This document shows, piece by piece, positions 35,894 through 48,248 of a DNA stretch of 64,000 bases. The stretch is taken from assembly GCA_951799445.1 (NCBI GenBank), contig OX637287.1, positions 54,527,724 to 54,591,723 of the forward strand, read 5' to 3'. How positions within the stretch are numbered: position 1 is the first letter of the stretch; every line of letters starts with the position of its first letter. Both the position numbers and the translations under genes were made by a program. This DNA is from Pseudisothecium myosuroides. Its lineage: Eukaryota > Streptophyta > Bryopsida > Hypnales > Lembophyllaceae. The notes beneath the pieces are model-generated. The model ran no database searches. It was not told where the DNA came from and worked only from the letters and a program-made list of their open reading frames with translations.

Positions 35894-38409
35894 ATGGATA
35901 TGAAATCACTTCAGCTGAAATTAGGGCTCTTCGATCAAGTGAAAGTCGTGAGAAAGGCGCAGGAGCTTCTGCGATTGTGCAGAGTGCACTTCGATTCGTC
36001 GTCGTTGGGTGTGGTAAGCTCTCCTTTGCGCCATTGTACCTTGTTCTCGATGATTACGCGTTCTTGGTTGGTCTGCGACTATGTATGTTGTTGTGTGTGC
36101 GAGCTTGGGTAATGGCAGTCCTGGCATTTGTAGCTGAACTCCGGAATTGTTCACCTACGGATCTTATAGCGGTGAACTTTTGACAATCTTGGGTTTAGTA
36201 GTGGCCAGTTCATTTAGGTCTACATGCATTCACGGGAGATGCCAATGTTGAACTCCACGACAGTGCATCTGAAGTATGGTCTTCTCGATTCTCATTTATT
36301 GATGCATGCTGCTTGCAGGGTGAAATATGCAAGTCTGTACTCTGTTTTGAACTCGCTTGTGCAGAGTAAGCTCCCACACATATATTACTTGCTTAGTCTT
36401 TGCCTTCTTTATGCAATGTTGGATCTACCTTTGGGATTTGTAAGACATGCGTGGCTATCTCTTCCGGGGGAACTTTTCTGACATTCGTGGTCGTTTTTCC
36501 AGGCTGCATATTTCTTTTGATAGGCAGAAAGCTACCTCTGTCTGTGGCATGTCAGAAAAAGCGTATGTCAGATCCTTGACCACGATGCAGAATGCCCTAG
36601 GATTAAGGTGATCAGCTTTCAATTGTCTGAGATCGTTCAATTCTACTTTGCCTTTGATGAATTTAAGCCTCCAAAATTTTCAGGATTAAATGTCCGGTGA
36701 ATGCAATCGTCAATTCAATTTTATTACGGCTTATGATGTAGTGGTCCATTGAGATGGTTTATCTTTAATTTTTTACTTTATCCCACCTTGGCACTTTCTG
36801 ATGTCCGCTGAAGTTCGGAATCATCGGCCTCATGCCTAGCACATGTTCGCAGCTTGGTCGTTTTCTGACATTAAGAAATGTGTGCAGGTCAAAGGTAGAT
36901 ATATTGGAGCTATCGATCAAATTTGGCTGTGTAAGGCTCACCAACACAGTACAGAGAGTCTTATCTTTGTAAGCACCAGGAGCCTTTGCGATGTCTAATT
37001 CGATCAGAACTTGATTCAACTTGGTTCATCTCGTATGTGTCAGCGATTTTTGAAATGTTGTCTTGTTGTGGTAAATGCTCTAGGTACAAGCAACGTTTTG
37101 TGGCAGCTCTACCTGAATCCAGGAGGACGAGTGCTGATTTCAGCAGACCTGCATTTACCGCTGCCGCCTTCTTTCTCTGTTCCAAGAAGAATAAGGTGGG
37201 ACTGTTCGTTTCAGTTTGTCTCATGTTCATGGCCATGTCATTGTTTCCGGCTATTGATTGCTCCAACAGCTCGTCTTGCCAGACTCTAAGATTTCAATTT
37301 GATTTCGATTACAGCTGAAAGTGGACAAGGTACTGCTCATGGAGATGTGTGGTACTTCGGATCCCGAATTTGGAAATGTAAGCTCTTAGAACCCGTCCCC
37401 TATTGCAGCATCGGTGTTTGATTTGCATTCCATGTATAGAATACCTGAATTCATCGTGGCCTGCTCTACATCTGAATTATATGCGGGTAAGTACACAGAT
37501 GGAATCGAGATTGATCTTTTGATGATCGGAATTGTCATAGATTGTAAACTCGATGATCGATCTCTGTTTTGACTTGGTGGGTGTTGCAAAGAAGAAACGG
37601 GATCCTGAGACTGTGAAATCTAATGAAGGTAAGGTCGCACATCATACCTAACTTTTGATATTGAATACACGGCAACCAAATTATTGAAGTAGGCCTCCAT
37701 GCAGTCTTCCTGAACTTTGTATCATTGCCGATTACCATAGTGCAAGTGACGATCTGATGATATTCAACCATGTAAAGATCCTGCTACCCTCCTCGGTATA
37801 TGCTTTTTGAGTCGAAGGCTATTAATACACCTGGGAGGAATCTTGCTTTTCAGTTTTATTTGTGTTTGAGAATTTCTGTATCAGGAGAAGTTAACAGTTT
37901 AGTTCGCATTTTTGAATTTCTTTTCTGTGCAGAGTTATCACCTGTGAATCTGTCGGGGAAAAGGTCTCGTGACGATGAGCAGCCATCGGACAGTGATGAC
38001 GATTTGGTAGACGATGAAGATGACTTGGTGAATCCCGTAGCCAAGAAGTCGAAGAAAGCTGTTAATACAAGGGCATACGAGGAGTGGAAGGCCTCCATAA
38101 TAGTGAAGAGGGAAGCCCTCAATCACTCCGCTGCAGGTGTGCAGTCTACTTTCCTCTACATTTGCTGCTGGCGGGGTAATTACTTTTGATCAATCTTCAC
38201 ATGTAGTTCTTATTCATACTTGTGGTTCAGCAAAGGAGCATGGTTTCCTAGAACTTCCGATAGATATGCTTGGGCTATGGTGCTGCTGTGTAATGACCCC
38301 TAATGTTGGCATTTCTCCTGCAGAAGTTGTGCGAAATTCATGTAAACAGGCAACCTCATGTTTTGAGAAGCTGGAAGCTGCACAGGCGTTGTCCATGCCG
38401 ACCTCATGA
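35894..38409 (+). CDS. ORC6: origin recognition complex subunit 6
   Basis: DNA-binding, TFIIB-like subunit of the origin recognition complex; marks replication origins in the nucleus. Nine exons join in phase: 35894-36013, 36319-36365, 36503-36607, 36888-36968, 37084-37195, 37315-37377, 37541-37628, 37933-38136, 38324-38409, giving 301 aa, close to plant ORC6. The N-terminal cyclin-like fold shows VVRKAQELLRLC and FDSSSLGVGEICKSVLCFE, then SFDRQKATSVCGMSEKAYVR, IKFGCVRL, and in the middle fold KQRFVAALPESRRTSADFSR with FFLCSKKNK. An acidic tract (SDSDDDLVDDEDDL) and a basic cluster follow at about 225-250, then RAYEEWKASIIVKREAL near the C-terminus, shared with plant ORC6. Promoter E2F sites fit its role. 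Confidence 0.95.
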
Positions 38410-39414
38410 ACGTATTCTTAGCTGAAAATTATTATCATAGATACCGCACCAGTTTTATCCAGAGTTGGGACACTCAGACAGTTGACTTCAACGCAAAAAG
38501 TTGCTGCTGAATGTATCCAGTGATTGCAGTTGTCCACTGAGGCATCGTCAGTTTGTAGCCGTGTAACATAAATTCATCCTCCACATTCATTTTTTGTATC
38601 TAATGTGACAAATTTCTGGTTACATTTACTAAAGATTGATCACAAAGTGCATGTGTATAGTTGTATGTTCTTTATTGATTTGCCACTTCATCTCCCCACT
38701 TAATTACATCCACTGTAAACATATTGAATTTCGTCGATTGAGAATGAGGAGGAAATCCTGGATTCATATTTCTCTGGTATTACTTAACTTTTGCTGTGCA
38801 TGAATTGCACACCAATGTTTAATACTTCAAAATTTCACTGTAATTAATGTAGAGAATCCTTTTGCAAAATTAGGATGAAGAATCCTACTATTATCATTAG
38901 AAAATTCTTGGCCACTGGACGCAATGTCATGGGTAATACAAAATTTGGAACCAAGTGGTGGAAGTAATAAAAAAATTTAGGCACTGTTTCATCAAAATGT
39001 AAATATCAGCTCAGAGTTTTAATGTTGAAAATTGAGACTTATGAGCAGTTCTTGAGCTGAAGGCAACACATCAATCTTGAAAGTTAAAGTGACCCTTATA
39101 GCCGAAACATTATCGAAGAATTATACTGTACTTGAGTTCAATTAGCAGATTGAATTCAGGATTCAATGAATGTCAAACTATGTAGGTGGTAACTCATTAA
39201 ATTAGAAAATATTCTTGAATTTGCTGAAAGTGGAAATGGAAGTGGAAATGAAAGTGGCCCTTTGTTATTCTATTCTAGAAAGATATAAATGTGATTCTTT
39301 TCATTTGTCCAGCCTTCCGGCTTGGCTGGTACTTTGGTTCTTTTTAATGTAATGGTTCTCCATTTGTTATAAAAAAAAAGAAAAAAAGAAAAGAAAGATA
39401 TAAATGCATTTGGA
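38410..39414. other. 3' region of ORC6, no other gene
   Basis: No coding frame supported. A short GGAAATGGAAGTGG repeat lies near 39228-39256. Confidence 0.45.
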
Positions 39415-40036
39415 TTGACCCCTAAAGGCCCAAGGCCTTTTTTCTGCCAAAAAACACTGAAAATTGCCATTTCTATAGCAAAGAGTAAAAAAATTTGAAA
39501 AGTGTTTCTTTTTCACATCTAACTATAGGATTTTACATCTAACTAGTATGAGAATGTATGGAAAAATTTCAGAATTTTTGACCACATAGATTGCAAGATA
39601 TTTGCATTTAAAGTGAAAAAAACAAATTTTTTAGCACATTGAAGGACTAGATTTTTTGACTTTTAAACATTTTTAACTTCAAATTTTTGCACTACATAGT
39701 TTTGAGCTTTAAATCTTTATAGTAGAGAATTGAATTGAGAGTCTAGGAATAAAAAAGAAATTCAAAAAAACTTAATTTTCATTCTTAAGAAAATTGTTAA
39801 GTAGAAGTAGGGACAAGATAGAAGGAAAATCTAAAATATTAATATCTTTTAGATGGAATTAAAATGCACTAATCCCAATGGTGAGATTGTTCTAGTAAAT
39901 AAAATAAACCATGCAGATTTATTTTTATTTTAAATTGCAGAAATTGCATTCAGAAATGAATCTTACAAGTTATTTTTTTAAAAAGATACTCTAATTGTCC
40001 GAGAAATAAGATTGTCCATAACTTTCTCATAACAAA

Positions 40037-41871
40037 TCCATACGTTAAGACAAGCTGTTTGTTTTGTTTTGTTTTGTTTGTCATGTTGAGATCTCCCGGA
40101 TCGTGCATCCCCTAGTGGCGTGCGTGGTACCGTTGGAAAGCCCTCGGCGGGGAGGGGTGCACGGGCTTTGCATTAGAAGAATTTTGAGGCCTGCAAAGGG
40201 CCGTTTCAGGGCTGTTCCCGCAACTGGGAACAGTTAGAATATTAAATTAATTTATATATATATATATATATATATACAATTTAAAAATTTAAAAAATATT
40301 AAAAAATTTAAAAATTTAAAAAAAAAATTTAAATTTTTTTTTTTTATTATTTTCTGACGTGGCACTCGCGTGACCACGACAGATTACTATTCCCAGGGCG
40401 TTCCCAGAGTTCCCAGGGCCAGATAACTCTCAGTCTCTTGGAGGCCTCGAAATTCTTCTAATGGTTTTGTTGTGTTTGGAGTTACGGTGCAGTAGTTATT
40501 GAATTTCAAAATATTTATGGATCTAAAAATTAGGAAATTACTTTTACTTTGATTTTGATCGCGTTCTTTGTACCGTTAGAAAGCTCTTGGCGAGGAGGGT
40601 GCATGGGCTTTGTTTCGTGGCGTTTGGACCTACCATGTGAAAATTATGGATTTTTGAGTTATAGGCCAATGGCACAGGGCTACACTAGTCCATACCTTAA
40701 CAGGCTGTTTTGTTTTGTTTGTCACGTTGGGATCTCCCGGACCATGCGTCTCTTGGGGGCGTGCTTGGTACCGTCGGAAAGCCCTTGGCGGGGAAGGGTG
40801 CACGGGCTATGTTTCATGGTGTTTGGACCGACGGTGTGAAAGTTATGGATTTTTGAGTTATTTTGGGTTCTGAAAAATTAGAAAATTATGCTAAATTATC
40901 TTTTGAATCGTGAGTCAATTGGTCAAGTTTTTGGTACCGTTTTAAAGCCCTCGGCGAGGAGGAGTTTACGGGCTTTGTTTCATGGAGTTTGGACCTACTG
41001 TATGGTGAGAAAGTTATAGATTTTTGAGTTATTTTTGGATCTTGAATCATGCTAGATTATGCTAAATTTTGTATCTTTTGAATGATGCATCAATTGGTCA
41101 TGTTCTTGGTACCGTTGGAAAGCCCTCAACGAGGAGGAATGCATGGGCTTTGTTTTGTAGCATTTGGACCTATGGTGGGAAAGTTATGGGGTTTTGAGTT
41201 ATTTTTTGTTTTTAAAATGACTTTTACTTTTTTTTTGGATGTGGCAACGGCACAGGGCTACACTAGTATCTTCTATTCAGTTTGCATGGTATATTCTTTG
41301 TTTTGTTTTGTTTTGTTTGCCATGTTGAGATCTCCCTTACTATGCGTCCCCCCAGTGGTGTGCTTGGTACCATCGGAAAGCCCTCAGTGGGGAGGGATGC
41401 ACGGGCCTAGTTTCATGGCGTTGGGACTGATGGTGGGAAAGTTATCAATTTTTGGGTTATTTTTTGTTCTTAAAAATTACTAAATCATGTTAAATTATGT
41501 ATCTTTTGAACCGGGTGTGAAATTCTCACTTTCTTGGTACCGTTGGAAAGCCCTCGGCGAGGAGGGATGCACGGGCTTTGTTTTGTGGCATTTGGACCTA
41601 CGATGGGAAAGTTATGGATTTTTGAGTTATTTTTGGTTCTTAAAAATTACTGAGTACTAAATTATGCTATACTATGTATCTTTTGAACCGTGTGTCAATT
41701 TGTCACATTCTTGGTACCGTTGGAGAGTCCTTGGCGAGGACGGATGTATGGACTTTGTTTCGTGGCGTTTGGACCTACAGTGGGAAAGTTATGGGTTGTT
41801 CAGATATTTTTGGTTTTTTAAATGACTTTTACTTTTGTTTTCAGTGTGGCAACGGCACAGGGCTACACTAG
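40037..41871 (+). mobile_element. array of three tandem Helitron-like units
   Basis: The insertion starts TC after an A and ends CTAG before a T, with no target duplication, as Helitrons do. Each unit ends GGCACAGGGCTACACTAG (40688, 41266, 41871). A weak hairpin, GTGGC-AAC-GGCAC, lies 9 bases before CTAG. Unit 2 (40689-41266) starts TC directly after the CTAG of unit 1 (40037-40688). Unit 3 (41267-41871) has a changed start. Each has a head with TTTTGTTTTGTTTG(T/C)CA then GATCTCCC. Inside are ~170-bp subrepeats around GGTACCGTTGGAAAGCCCTC, eight copies in all. No Rep/helicase gene is present, so it is non-autonomous. Confidence 0.7.
40171..40463. mobile_element. CATTAG-ended foldback MITE nested in Helitron unit 1
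   Basis: The left end CATTAGAAGAATTTTGAGGC and the right end, reverse-complemented CATTAGAAGAATTTCGAGGC, match at 19 of 20. It interrupts a Helitron subrepeat after GCACGGGCTTTG. The core includes a (TA)n run (about 40253-40276) and A/T tracts. It is 293 bp. Its ends resemble those at 26952-27233. Confidence 0.75.
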
Positions 41872-42160
41872 TCCAAATGAAATGAATCAAAGCTTTCAAG
41901 ATAGACAAAAGTATAATCTATGAGAAAAAAAAATTAATTGCAAATTGTTTTTTTGCTACTGGTCGTCCCTTGTTTTGATTCATTACTTATTTCGTCATAA
42001 CTTTTGTTCCCGGGCACCAATTGTAAGAAAAATATATATTACCACAAAGTTTATTCATTTTTCTATCTTCAAAAAGAAAATTCAAAAAAGCACGAGAAAA
42101 ATTCAACCCGTAGTTACTTGCCCGAAATCCCATTTGTCCTCCAAAGGAACAACGGTGACT

Positions 42161-43363
42161 ATTATTCTATTTCAAAACTAGATTAAATATAAAGAAGTAG
42201 GTAGCATCTAAAATTGTTATCTAACAAAAAAGAATATATTGGAATAACATTTCTAGAACCCTACACCATTTCAACTTTAAAAATTCATAATTAATCCCAC
42301 GAAGGTCCAAAATATGAAACCCCTTGAGTTAGATGCTAGACCTATATATCTTTCAAGGAAAATTTACAGAAAATTATTTCAAGGAGTATAGTTTCCCCAA
42401 AAAATGTGATCCACTAGTAAATAGTTGGTTTATGGACCCTCCACTTCAAGTGTATTTTTGGATTACAGGTAGTGAGTGTGTTAAGAAATTGAAAACCTAC
42501 ACTCTTTAATGTAGGAAATTCTAATTTAAAATTGAAATTTCAGACCAGGGCTAATTTTGTTATCACTAAATTTCATCATGCTGGGTATTTCTCAAAATTT
42601 TGTATGATAAGTTACTCCTACGATGAATCAATAGGTACAGTAGCATGCTGAATTCTCGTAGGGATCTGGGAACTGGGGACATGGGAGCGTTCCCGTCGTG
42701 GATCTTCCTCGTCACAGGAGATTTGAACCTCTTCCATCGTCGCAGAAGATTTGAGGCATTCCGACGCCATAGCCACACTGTGTTGACGACGGAGCTCCGA
42801 TTTCACTATGAGGAAGCGCAGCCTGAGCTTAGGCGGTCGGCCTGGTCCGCTTAGCCACACCTCTCGGTCTCCATTTGCTCGCATTCCAGGGTTCGCGACA
42901 TTGTCCTCAATACATTTGATCATGTTTCCAAATTTTCGATGGCAATTGAATAGCGCTTTCGATTCTCCTCATTTTGAGCTTTTATGTGCATGCGAATTTA
43001 GAGTTTGAATAGAATACTAGTTCTGATTTGAATGTCAGTGAACTCATGGAAGACGATTATACGGCGACGTTGTCCTCTCAACAGTTGATCCTATTCCCAA
43101 AATTTGCTAGCAATGGATAAGCGCTTCGATACTCCTTAGATTGATCACTTCTTTGCTTGCGATCTTAGATTTTTAATAGAATATTGTGATTTGGATTTCA
43201 GTGACCTCATGGAACAGGCTGGTGCCGGTGCTGTGAAGCGCTTAATTAATATACCTGCACTACTTAGCAGTTCAATGTATTTGCTCACGCTTGCTTTCTT
43301 ATCTATGTCTCGCGCTTGCGTACTAATGTCTGACAGGTGCCTTGTCGTTCTGGTCCCGTGAAG
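42161..43363. other. upstream region of the PRD3/PAIR1-like gene
   Basis: About 42265-42450 is a remnant of the AGGTAGGAGG family (ATGAAACCCCTTGAG, TTATGGACCCTCCAC). From about 42640 the base composition becomes gene-like; the first exon probably lies here. One candidate is the ATG at 42808 (MRKRSLSLGGRPG), another at 43211 (MEQAGAGAVK), but neither splices convincingly. Confidence 0.4.
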
Positions 43364-45847
43364 GTGTGATATTGCCGAAAGTGCAAGATCGGATGCACAC
43401 TTGGAGTACGGCTCACAGCAAGAGTCGCAGTCTAAACATCCCTTCCTTTCGCGTTCTTCCAATCCATACACCTCACAGAGTCAGCGATCTCTTTCGCAAA
43501 CATGCCTGACGCAATCTCAAAGTACGCAGCGGTTCTCACAGAATTCACAGCCAGAGGAATACGGTTGCGAGCAAGTGAGTTACTAACGACTGCAGGACTA
43601 TTCGCGTTCCACTTTCTTTGCTCATTTAGCTACTTGCGAAACACGTTCTCTTAATCTTGAGCAGTTTGGGATGTGATTATTTAGTTCATGAGCAATTTTG
43701 AATGTGATGTCTTCACTTCCTGGAGCAGCTATTGATTCAAGTTTGATCGATTTTTCACGAATGTAGTGGAAAATAGCTGTCCAAGACAAAGAGAAATCGC
43801 TCAGTCAGCCAAAGCCTCCTTCTCCTTATTTTGCTGGATTGACGTCAAGTCTTAACCGTCGAATCGTACCGGGAAATGTCGGAGGAAATTCGACACCAGG
43901 GAGTACAACTTGCACAAGTGCGGGCACAAGTGCTCCGCTTTGTTTAGTTGGACCTCAGAACGGCACACCTCGGCCATGGCCACAATGTATGAGGATTCCG
44001 GCCAATTTTCAGTTACCTGCTTGTTAAATTTATTTTCGCATTTTCGTCTGCCCGTCTCTAAGTTCTCATAACTTTTCCCCTCGTGTACATTGGAGGCTGT
44101 TGTTGAACTCAGCATTTAATTTGATTTTCATCAGGTAACGTGTCCGAGGAGCTGGATAAACGACTAGGGAACTTGGAGAAGCTGAGGGAAGAAGATACAG
44201 ATCTTCTTCGAAAAATTTCCGACGACTATCAGCAGATCAAGATATTTCTCGAAGAAACATGCTTCGAAAGTAAGAATATCGCTCCTCTTTAGCACTTCGC
44301 CTAATGCAACGTAGACATACTTCAGCCATTGTCAATCGCGGTACACACTATTTCTCACCTTTACGGCACTGTGCTGCATTTCTCACTATTCGCTCGTAGG
44401 CAAAGACAACAGGTCAAAAGTTTCGCTTCAGCAAAACGCACTCCACAAACTGGTAAGATCTCACTTCTTGAAAATGAAGCTCTCACAACCATTGTGTCAA
44501 TATTCTCTAGTTCTTGAAAATGCGACGCATTAAAATTCACACTGCGCGGAGGATTTTATTCACAGGATATAGAAAAAGGGGAATTTACTGTTCTCACTCG
44601 TCTTAGGACAGGTCCATTTCAATCTCGCTTGATATTTTCATGCCCCTATGTCAGCTCAAAGAAGAAGAGACTGCGAACAGCAGAATACTGGCCGCTATAA
44701 AAACCACAGAGGAAGCTGTTCTGCAGAATATCGGAATTCTTAAGGTAAATTTTTATTTTTTAACAGGTTCCTCCAGATGAGTCAAAACTCGATAAATGTT
44801 TTAAGGATTCAAGTTCCGGAAATGAGATCTTGGAGAATATTTCAAACACAAATTGTAAACGTTTTTTTAACCCTCATTTTAACGATGAGCTCAGTGTCTT
44901 GCCGAAGGAGACGCTGCTGATAAGGACATTGCCACAAACAGTTTCAAGCTCACGGCTGAGTCATTCCGCGAAACAGTGGCGGATTTCAAGAGAGATTTAA
45001 TAGCTGATTTTCAAGCGATGAAGCAATCAGAACAATGTAAAGACGTACACCATCAGCTCCAAGATGAACCGTCCCATATCCGGAAGGGCGCCACGGAACC
45101 TATTGCAAAGCATTCTCTGGTAAGCACGTCCCGCAGGCAACTACACAATAGCTGTCTTCAAATTGGGTACCTCAATTCATTGGACGATATTGGTAGGATA
45201 TTAAGATTCCAGAAGGCGTTGAATACAGCTAAGGCATCACTCGTTTGTCAACAGGATCTTCCAATTTCAATTATCGACGTGGTGGATCTGGATGAGATTC
45301 CTGACCCCTATCTCGACGCTGGACAAGCTTTCTTAGCGCGAGGTAAGCAAGTCGTTCGATTGCGATCGAAGTTATAAGCCTCCACTCTGCCCTCTGCTAC
45401 AACTTCACTGCATTTCATTATGACTTCATAGACTGAATTTCATTACGATGTCCGCAGATGTTGCTTATCCGGCCTGCAATTCACCTGCTAAAATACAGAA
45501 CCGACTCGCCGGTGATTCCATCTGCACAGACCAAAACATCTGCAGATCTGTTAGAAGGAAGATGTTAAGGAAGATGTTACAAGGTAATGAGCAGATGTGA
45601 TCATCTATTATTGCCTTCTCTTGGATATTGGATAGACCAAGAGATGCTGACAGAGTGAATAGATGCATCCTTTTAAATTCTCCTTAGAAAGATGCTATGG
45701 TAGTTAGCGACAGTGTTTACTGCTCAATGCATGTCCATAGTAATTTCAAATTCCCCTAAATTTGTGAATTTGTGAAGCTCACATCAGTTTCCTAACACAA
45801 CACTTCTGTTTCCAGATCAAAAGAGAGTTCGCTGCAATATGTCTTAA
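43364..45847 (+). CDS. PRD3/PAIR1-like meiotic recombination initiation protein (5' incomplete)
   Basis: In Arabidopsis and rice this family is needed for meiotic double-strand-break formation. Nine exons join in phase: 43364-43574, 43767-43986, 44135-44269, 44400-44452, 44655-44744, 44895-45119, 45255-45342, 45458-45583, 45816-45847. Evidence: an early CDIAESAR like the PAIR1 N-terminal CDIASIS; a Ser/Gln-rich stretch (SQSQRSLSQTCLTQSQ); then CNVSEELDKRLGNLEKL, equivalent to the family's C(Q)VSEELEHRIG at the start of the coiled coil. Helical segments, an acidic IIDVVDLDEIPD (compare VIDSDED) and a basic end RRKMLRKMLQDQKRVRCNMS resembling the family's RRARRRKRKYCN tail follow. The first exon is unresolved and the first acceptor (GTGAAG) is unusual. 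Sequence is strongly diverged; assignment rests on order of motifs. Confidence 0.65.
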
Positions 45848-48248
45848 GAAGCGGATTCATTGTCGAGTTCGCTGCTATGTGAAGTGAGATTTGCAAGAGG
45901 TACACGGACCAAGGATCGACAGCAATCTCGACAAACGGCCGGGTTCTCCTGAGAACCAGCTTTGGTTCTTATACAGGCATTGGCAAGGCCAAGCAATGGT
46001 TGCTTGCCTTGCATGAATTTGTTTGAATATGGATGAAAATCATCCAAGTCAACCATACAGTACGGATGTTACAACATTGAAATGATTTCATAATGAGAAA
46101 GAATCAAGAGATATGAGCTAGGTATCATGAAACTCAGTAAATTTCAAGGTTCCGTTCCACAAAAGCGTAATTTGGCGATTCCAGAATAATTGCAGCACAA
46201 ATCAGTGCTTTAAACTAGAAACAAGATTTTCACCTTTACTAGTTCTTTCTGTGCCAATGTCACCTTCTGACATGCATGACCTGAAGTGATCTGGTATCCC
46301 CTTTGATCTTTCAAGCCAGAGGAACAACAATCCAGAGGATTTGTTCCTTCCGCTCGCTCTGCCTGCCAGTGTCACGTCCACACTCCCCTGCAAATGCCTC
46401 AAGATCCCTTGACCATCAAACTGTATTGGAGACCAAGGGAGTTCAACTTTGTCGTGCTCAAACCAGTGAACAAGACATCACGCCGGCTACTCTCCTCTCT
46501 GTGTTATTTGCGAGTTTGGGCGGCATGAACAGCTTCTGGAAGTCTGGAACCAAAGATGAGGAGTCCAACAAAGTTCCTCAAGTTTATTCTCTGCTAGGGA
46601 CAGTGTGCTACAAATTACTCCTTCAAATGCATCTCGACACCCCAGCAGACGTCGTCAACTCGCCATATGGGCACAAGACGGAATGAATGGCATTCTATCC
46701 AGCTCCTACCAACTTAGAAATGCAGTGCCACAAATTGTACTAGGAAACGAAGGATCACGATCACTAGGTTGTGATCCTCCAAGTTCTAAGTGTATAGCCT
46801 TGGTAAGATCCAAATGGGTGATCCAAGCGCATTATAAGCAATAATCATTTCTTTCGTTCGAAATAGAGCACTCGTTGAAACCTAACATGATAGATTGCCC
46901 CTCATGTACTGCTTGAAGAAAACTGCTTATTTAACTCTGGAAGGACGCTGATGGCAAAAAAACTCTGCAATGGATTAGTGTAGAAATGAAAAATGCACCT
47001 ATTGGTCCAAAAATCACATCATTTTTGGAAAAGTATCTTGGTGATAGGGTTTGTGCTTTCAGAATTAATCTCAATGTAGGCAAGTTTCGTTAATGTGGCA
47101 CTTCTTCATTGGTAAAGAAGAGGCAAATTGAGATTGATAATGTTAAGTTATGACATGGGCCCTAACTATTGTATGTGCAAGGTAACATTAGGTGGCAATA
47201 GGTTTGCACAAACAAGTAGAAAGTCACAACAATAAAATTGAAGTTTTTTGTTTTTTGTGTGCGTATTTTGAAGTTTGAACATAATCAAATGATTCAAACT
47301 TGCCTACATTGAGATTATGATAGGTAATGGGAAGGCATTGTAGATTATGAAGAACAATAGCATGTTTCTACCTCCCTTACTTTAGTTAAAATCTCTAAAC
47401 TAGACGTGTATAGGGAAAAAGTTTCGTGTTCCATATAGGTGTTTGTCAAAGAAATGGTATCAATTTACATGAGTGAATTAAGTTCAAACCATAATTGTAG
47501 GTGTAAGTTTTGCAAGAAGGGTACAACTAAGTGTGATTACGTTTCATCTTCTTTGTAGTCAAGTTTTACACTCGTACAATTCAAACAAACAACTTGCAAG
47601 AAGTTTTATTCATATAGTGGCATTGGCTTGCTTTTCAAATAAAGACCTACAAAAGCATCCTTGCGTTCACTATAGATGTATTTTTTGATAGTCAATTCAC
47701 AAAACTCCTCCTTTGGATATAAGGCCAAAAAAAAAAGGAAAAAAAATGTAGATTATGATAATGTTGGATTAATCAACAACTACTTCTACCATCTTGAGCT
47801 ACCTCCACTGGCATCAATTACAAGTAGCATGCAATATAGCATGCTTGCTAGTAACTTGTCCAACATCTCCACTGGTATGCTCTCCCAAGTTGAATTTGTT
47901 GCATCCACTTTTGATCCTTATTTTTTGGTCTATTCATGATCAATTTATTGCATTTTAGATTCTATTATTGGAATTCATCCAAAACTTTCTAAAGAAATGA
48001 GTTCACAAAATTTTGGAGGCCAAGTGAGCATCTTTAATTCAATATCTTTGCTGCAAGCTTGTCACATTAGCACCATGTGTTGGTATTCCATCCAAAATAA
48101 GTACTAGTCGCTTACGGTTAGCACGATTGCAGAAATAAGGCAATTATCCTTATTCACACACAATGTTCACAAACTCTAGAAGGAAATAAGATCAAATAAC
48201 AATTCTTGATTGCAATGAAAGCACGCCAAACCATGACTGACATCCTAA
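45848..48248. other. stretch without a recognised gene
   Basis: A GC-richer frame at 46303-46686 (127 codons, opening with TTG) has no domain I know and may be 3' UTR or chance. AGGATCACGATCACTAGGTT followed by GTGATCCT near 46750 is a small hairpin. The dispersed GTAGAAATGAAAAATGCACC repeat occurs near 46980. Nothing else is supported. Confidence 0.4.

Larger units (their letters stand above)
39415..42160. mobile_element. TTAA-family element split by a nested insertion
   Basis: From 39415 (TTGACCCCTAAAGGCC, first TTAA mutated) the sequence follows the reverse complement of the intact element at 50335-51277 closely, for example GCCTTTTTTCTGCCAAAAAA. It breaks at 40036, resumes at 41872 with CCAAATGAAATGAATCAAAG, and continues through TTGTTCCCGGGCACCAATTG to about 42158. 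The final inverted repeat has decayed. The 1.8-kb interruption is the Helitron-like array. Confidence 0.75.

Noticed and set aside
46303..46686. 127-codon open frame after the PRD3/PAIR1-like gene
   Set aside because: It opens with TTG, has no known domain, and may be 3' UTR; not strong enough to call a gene.
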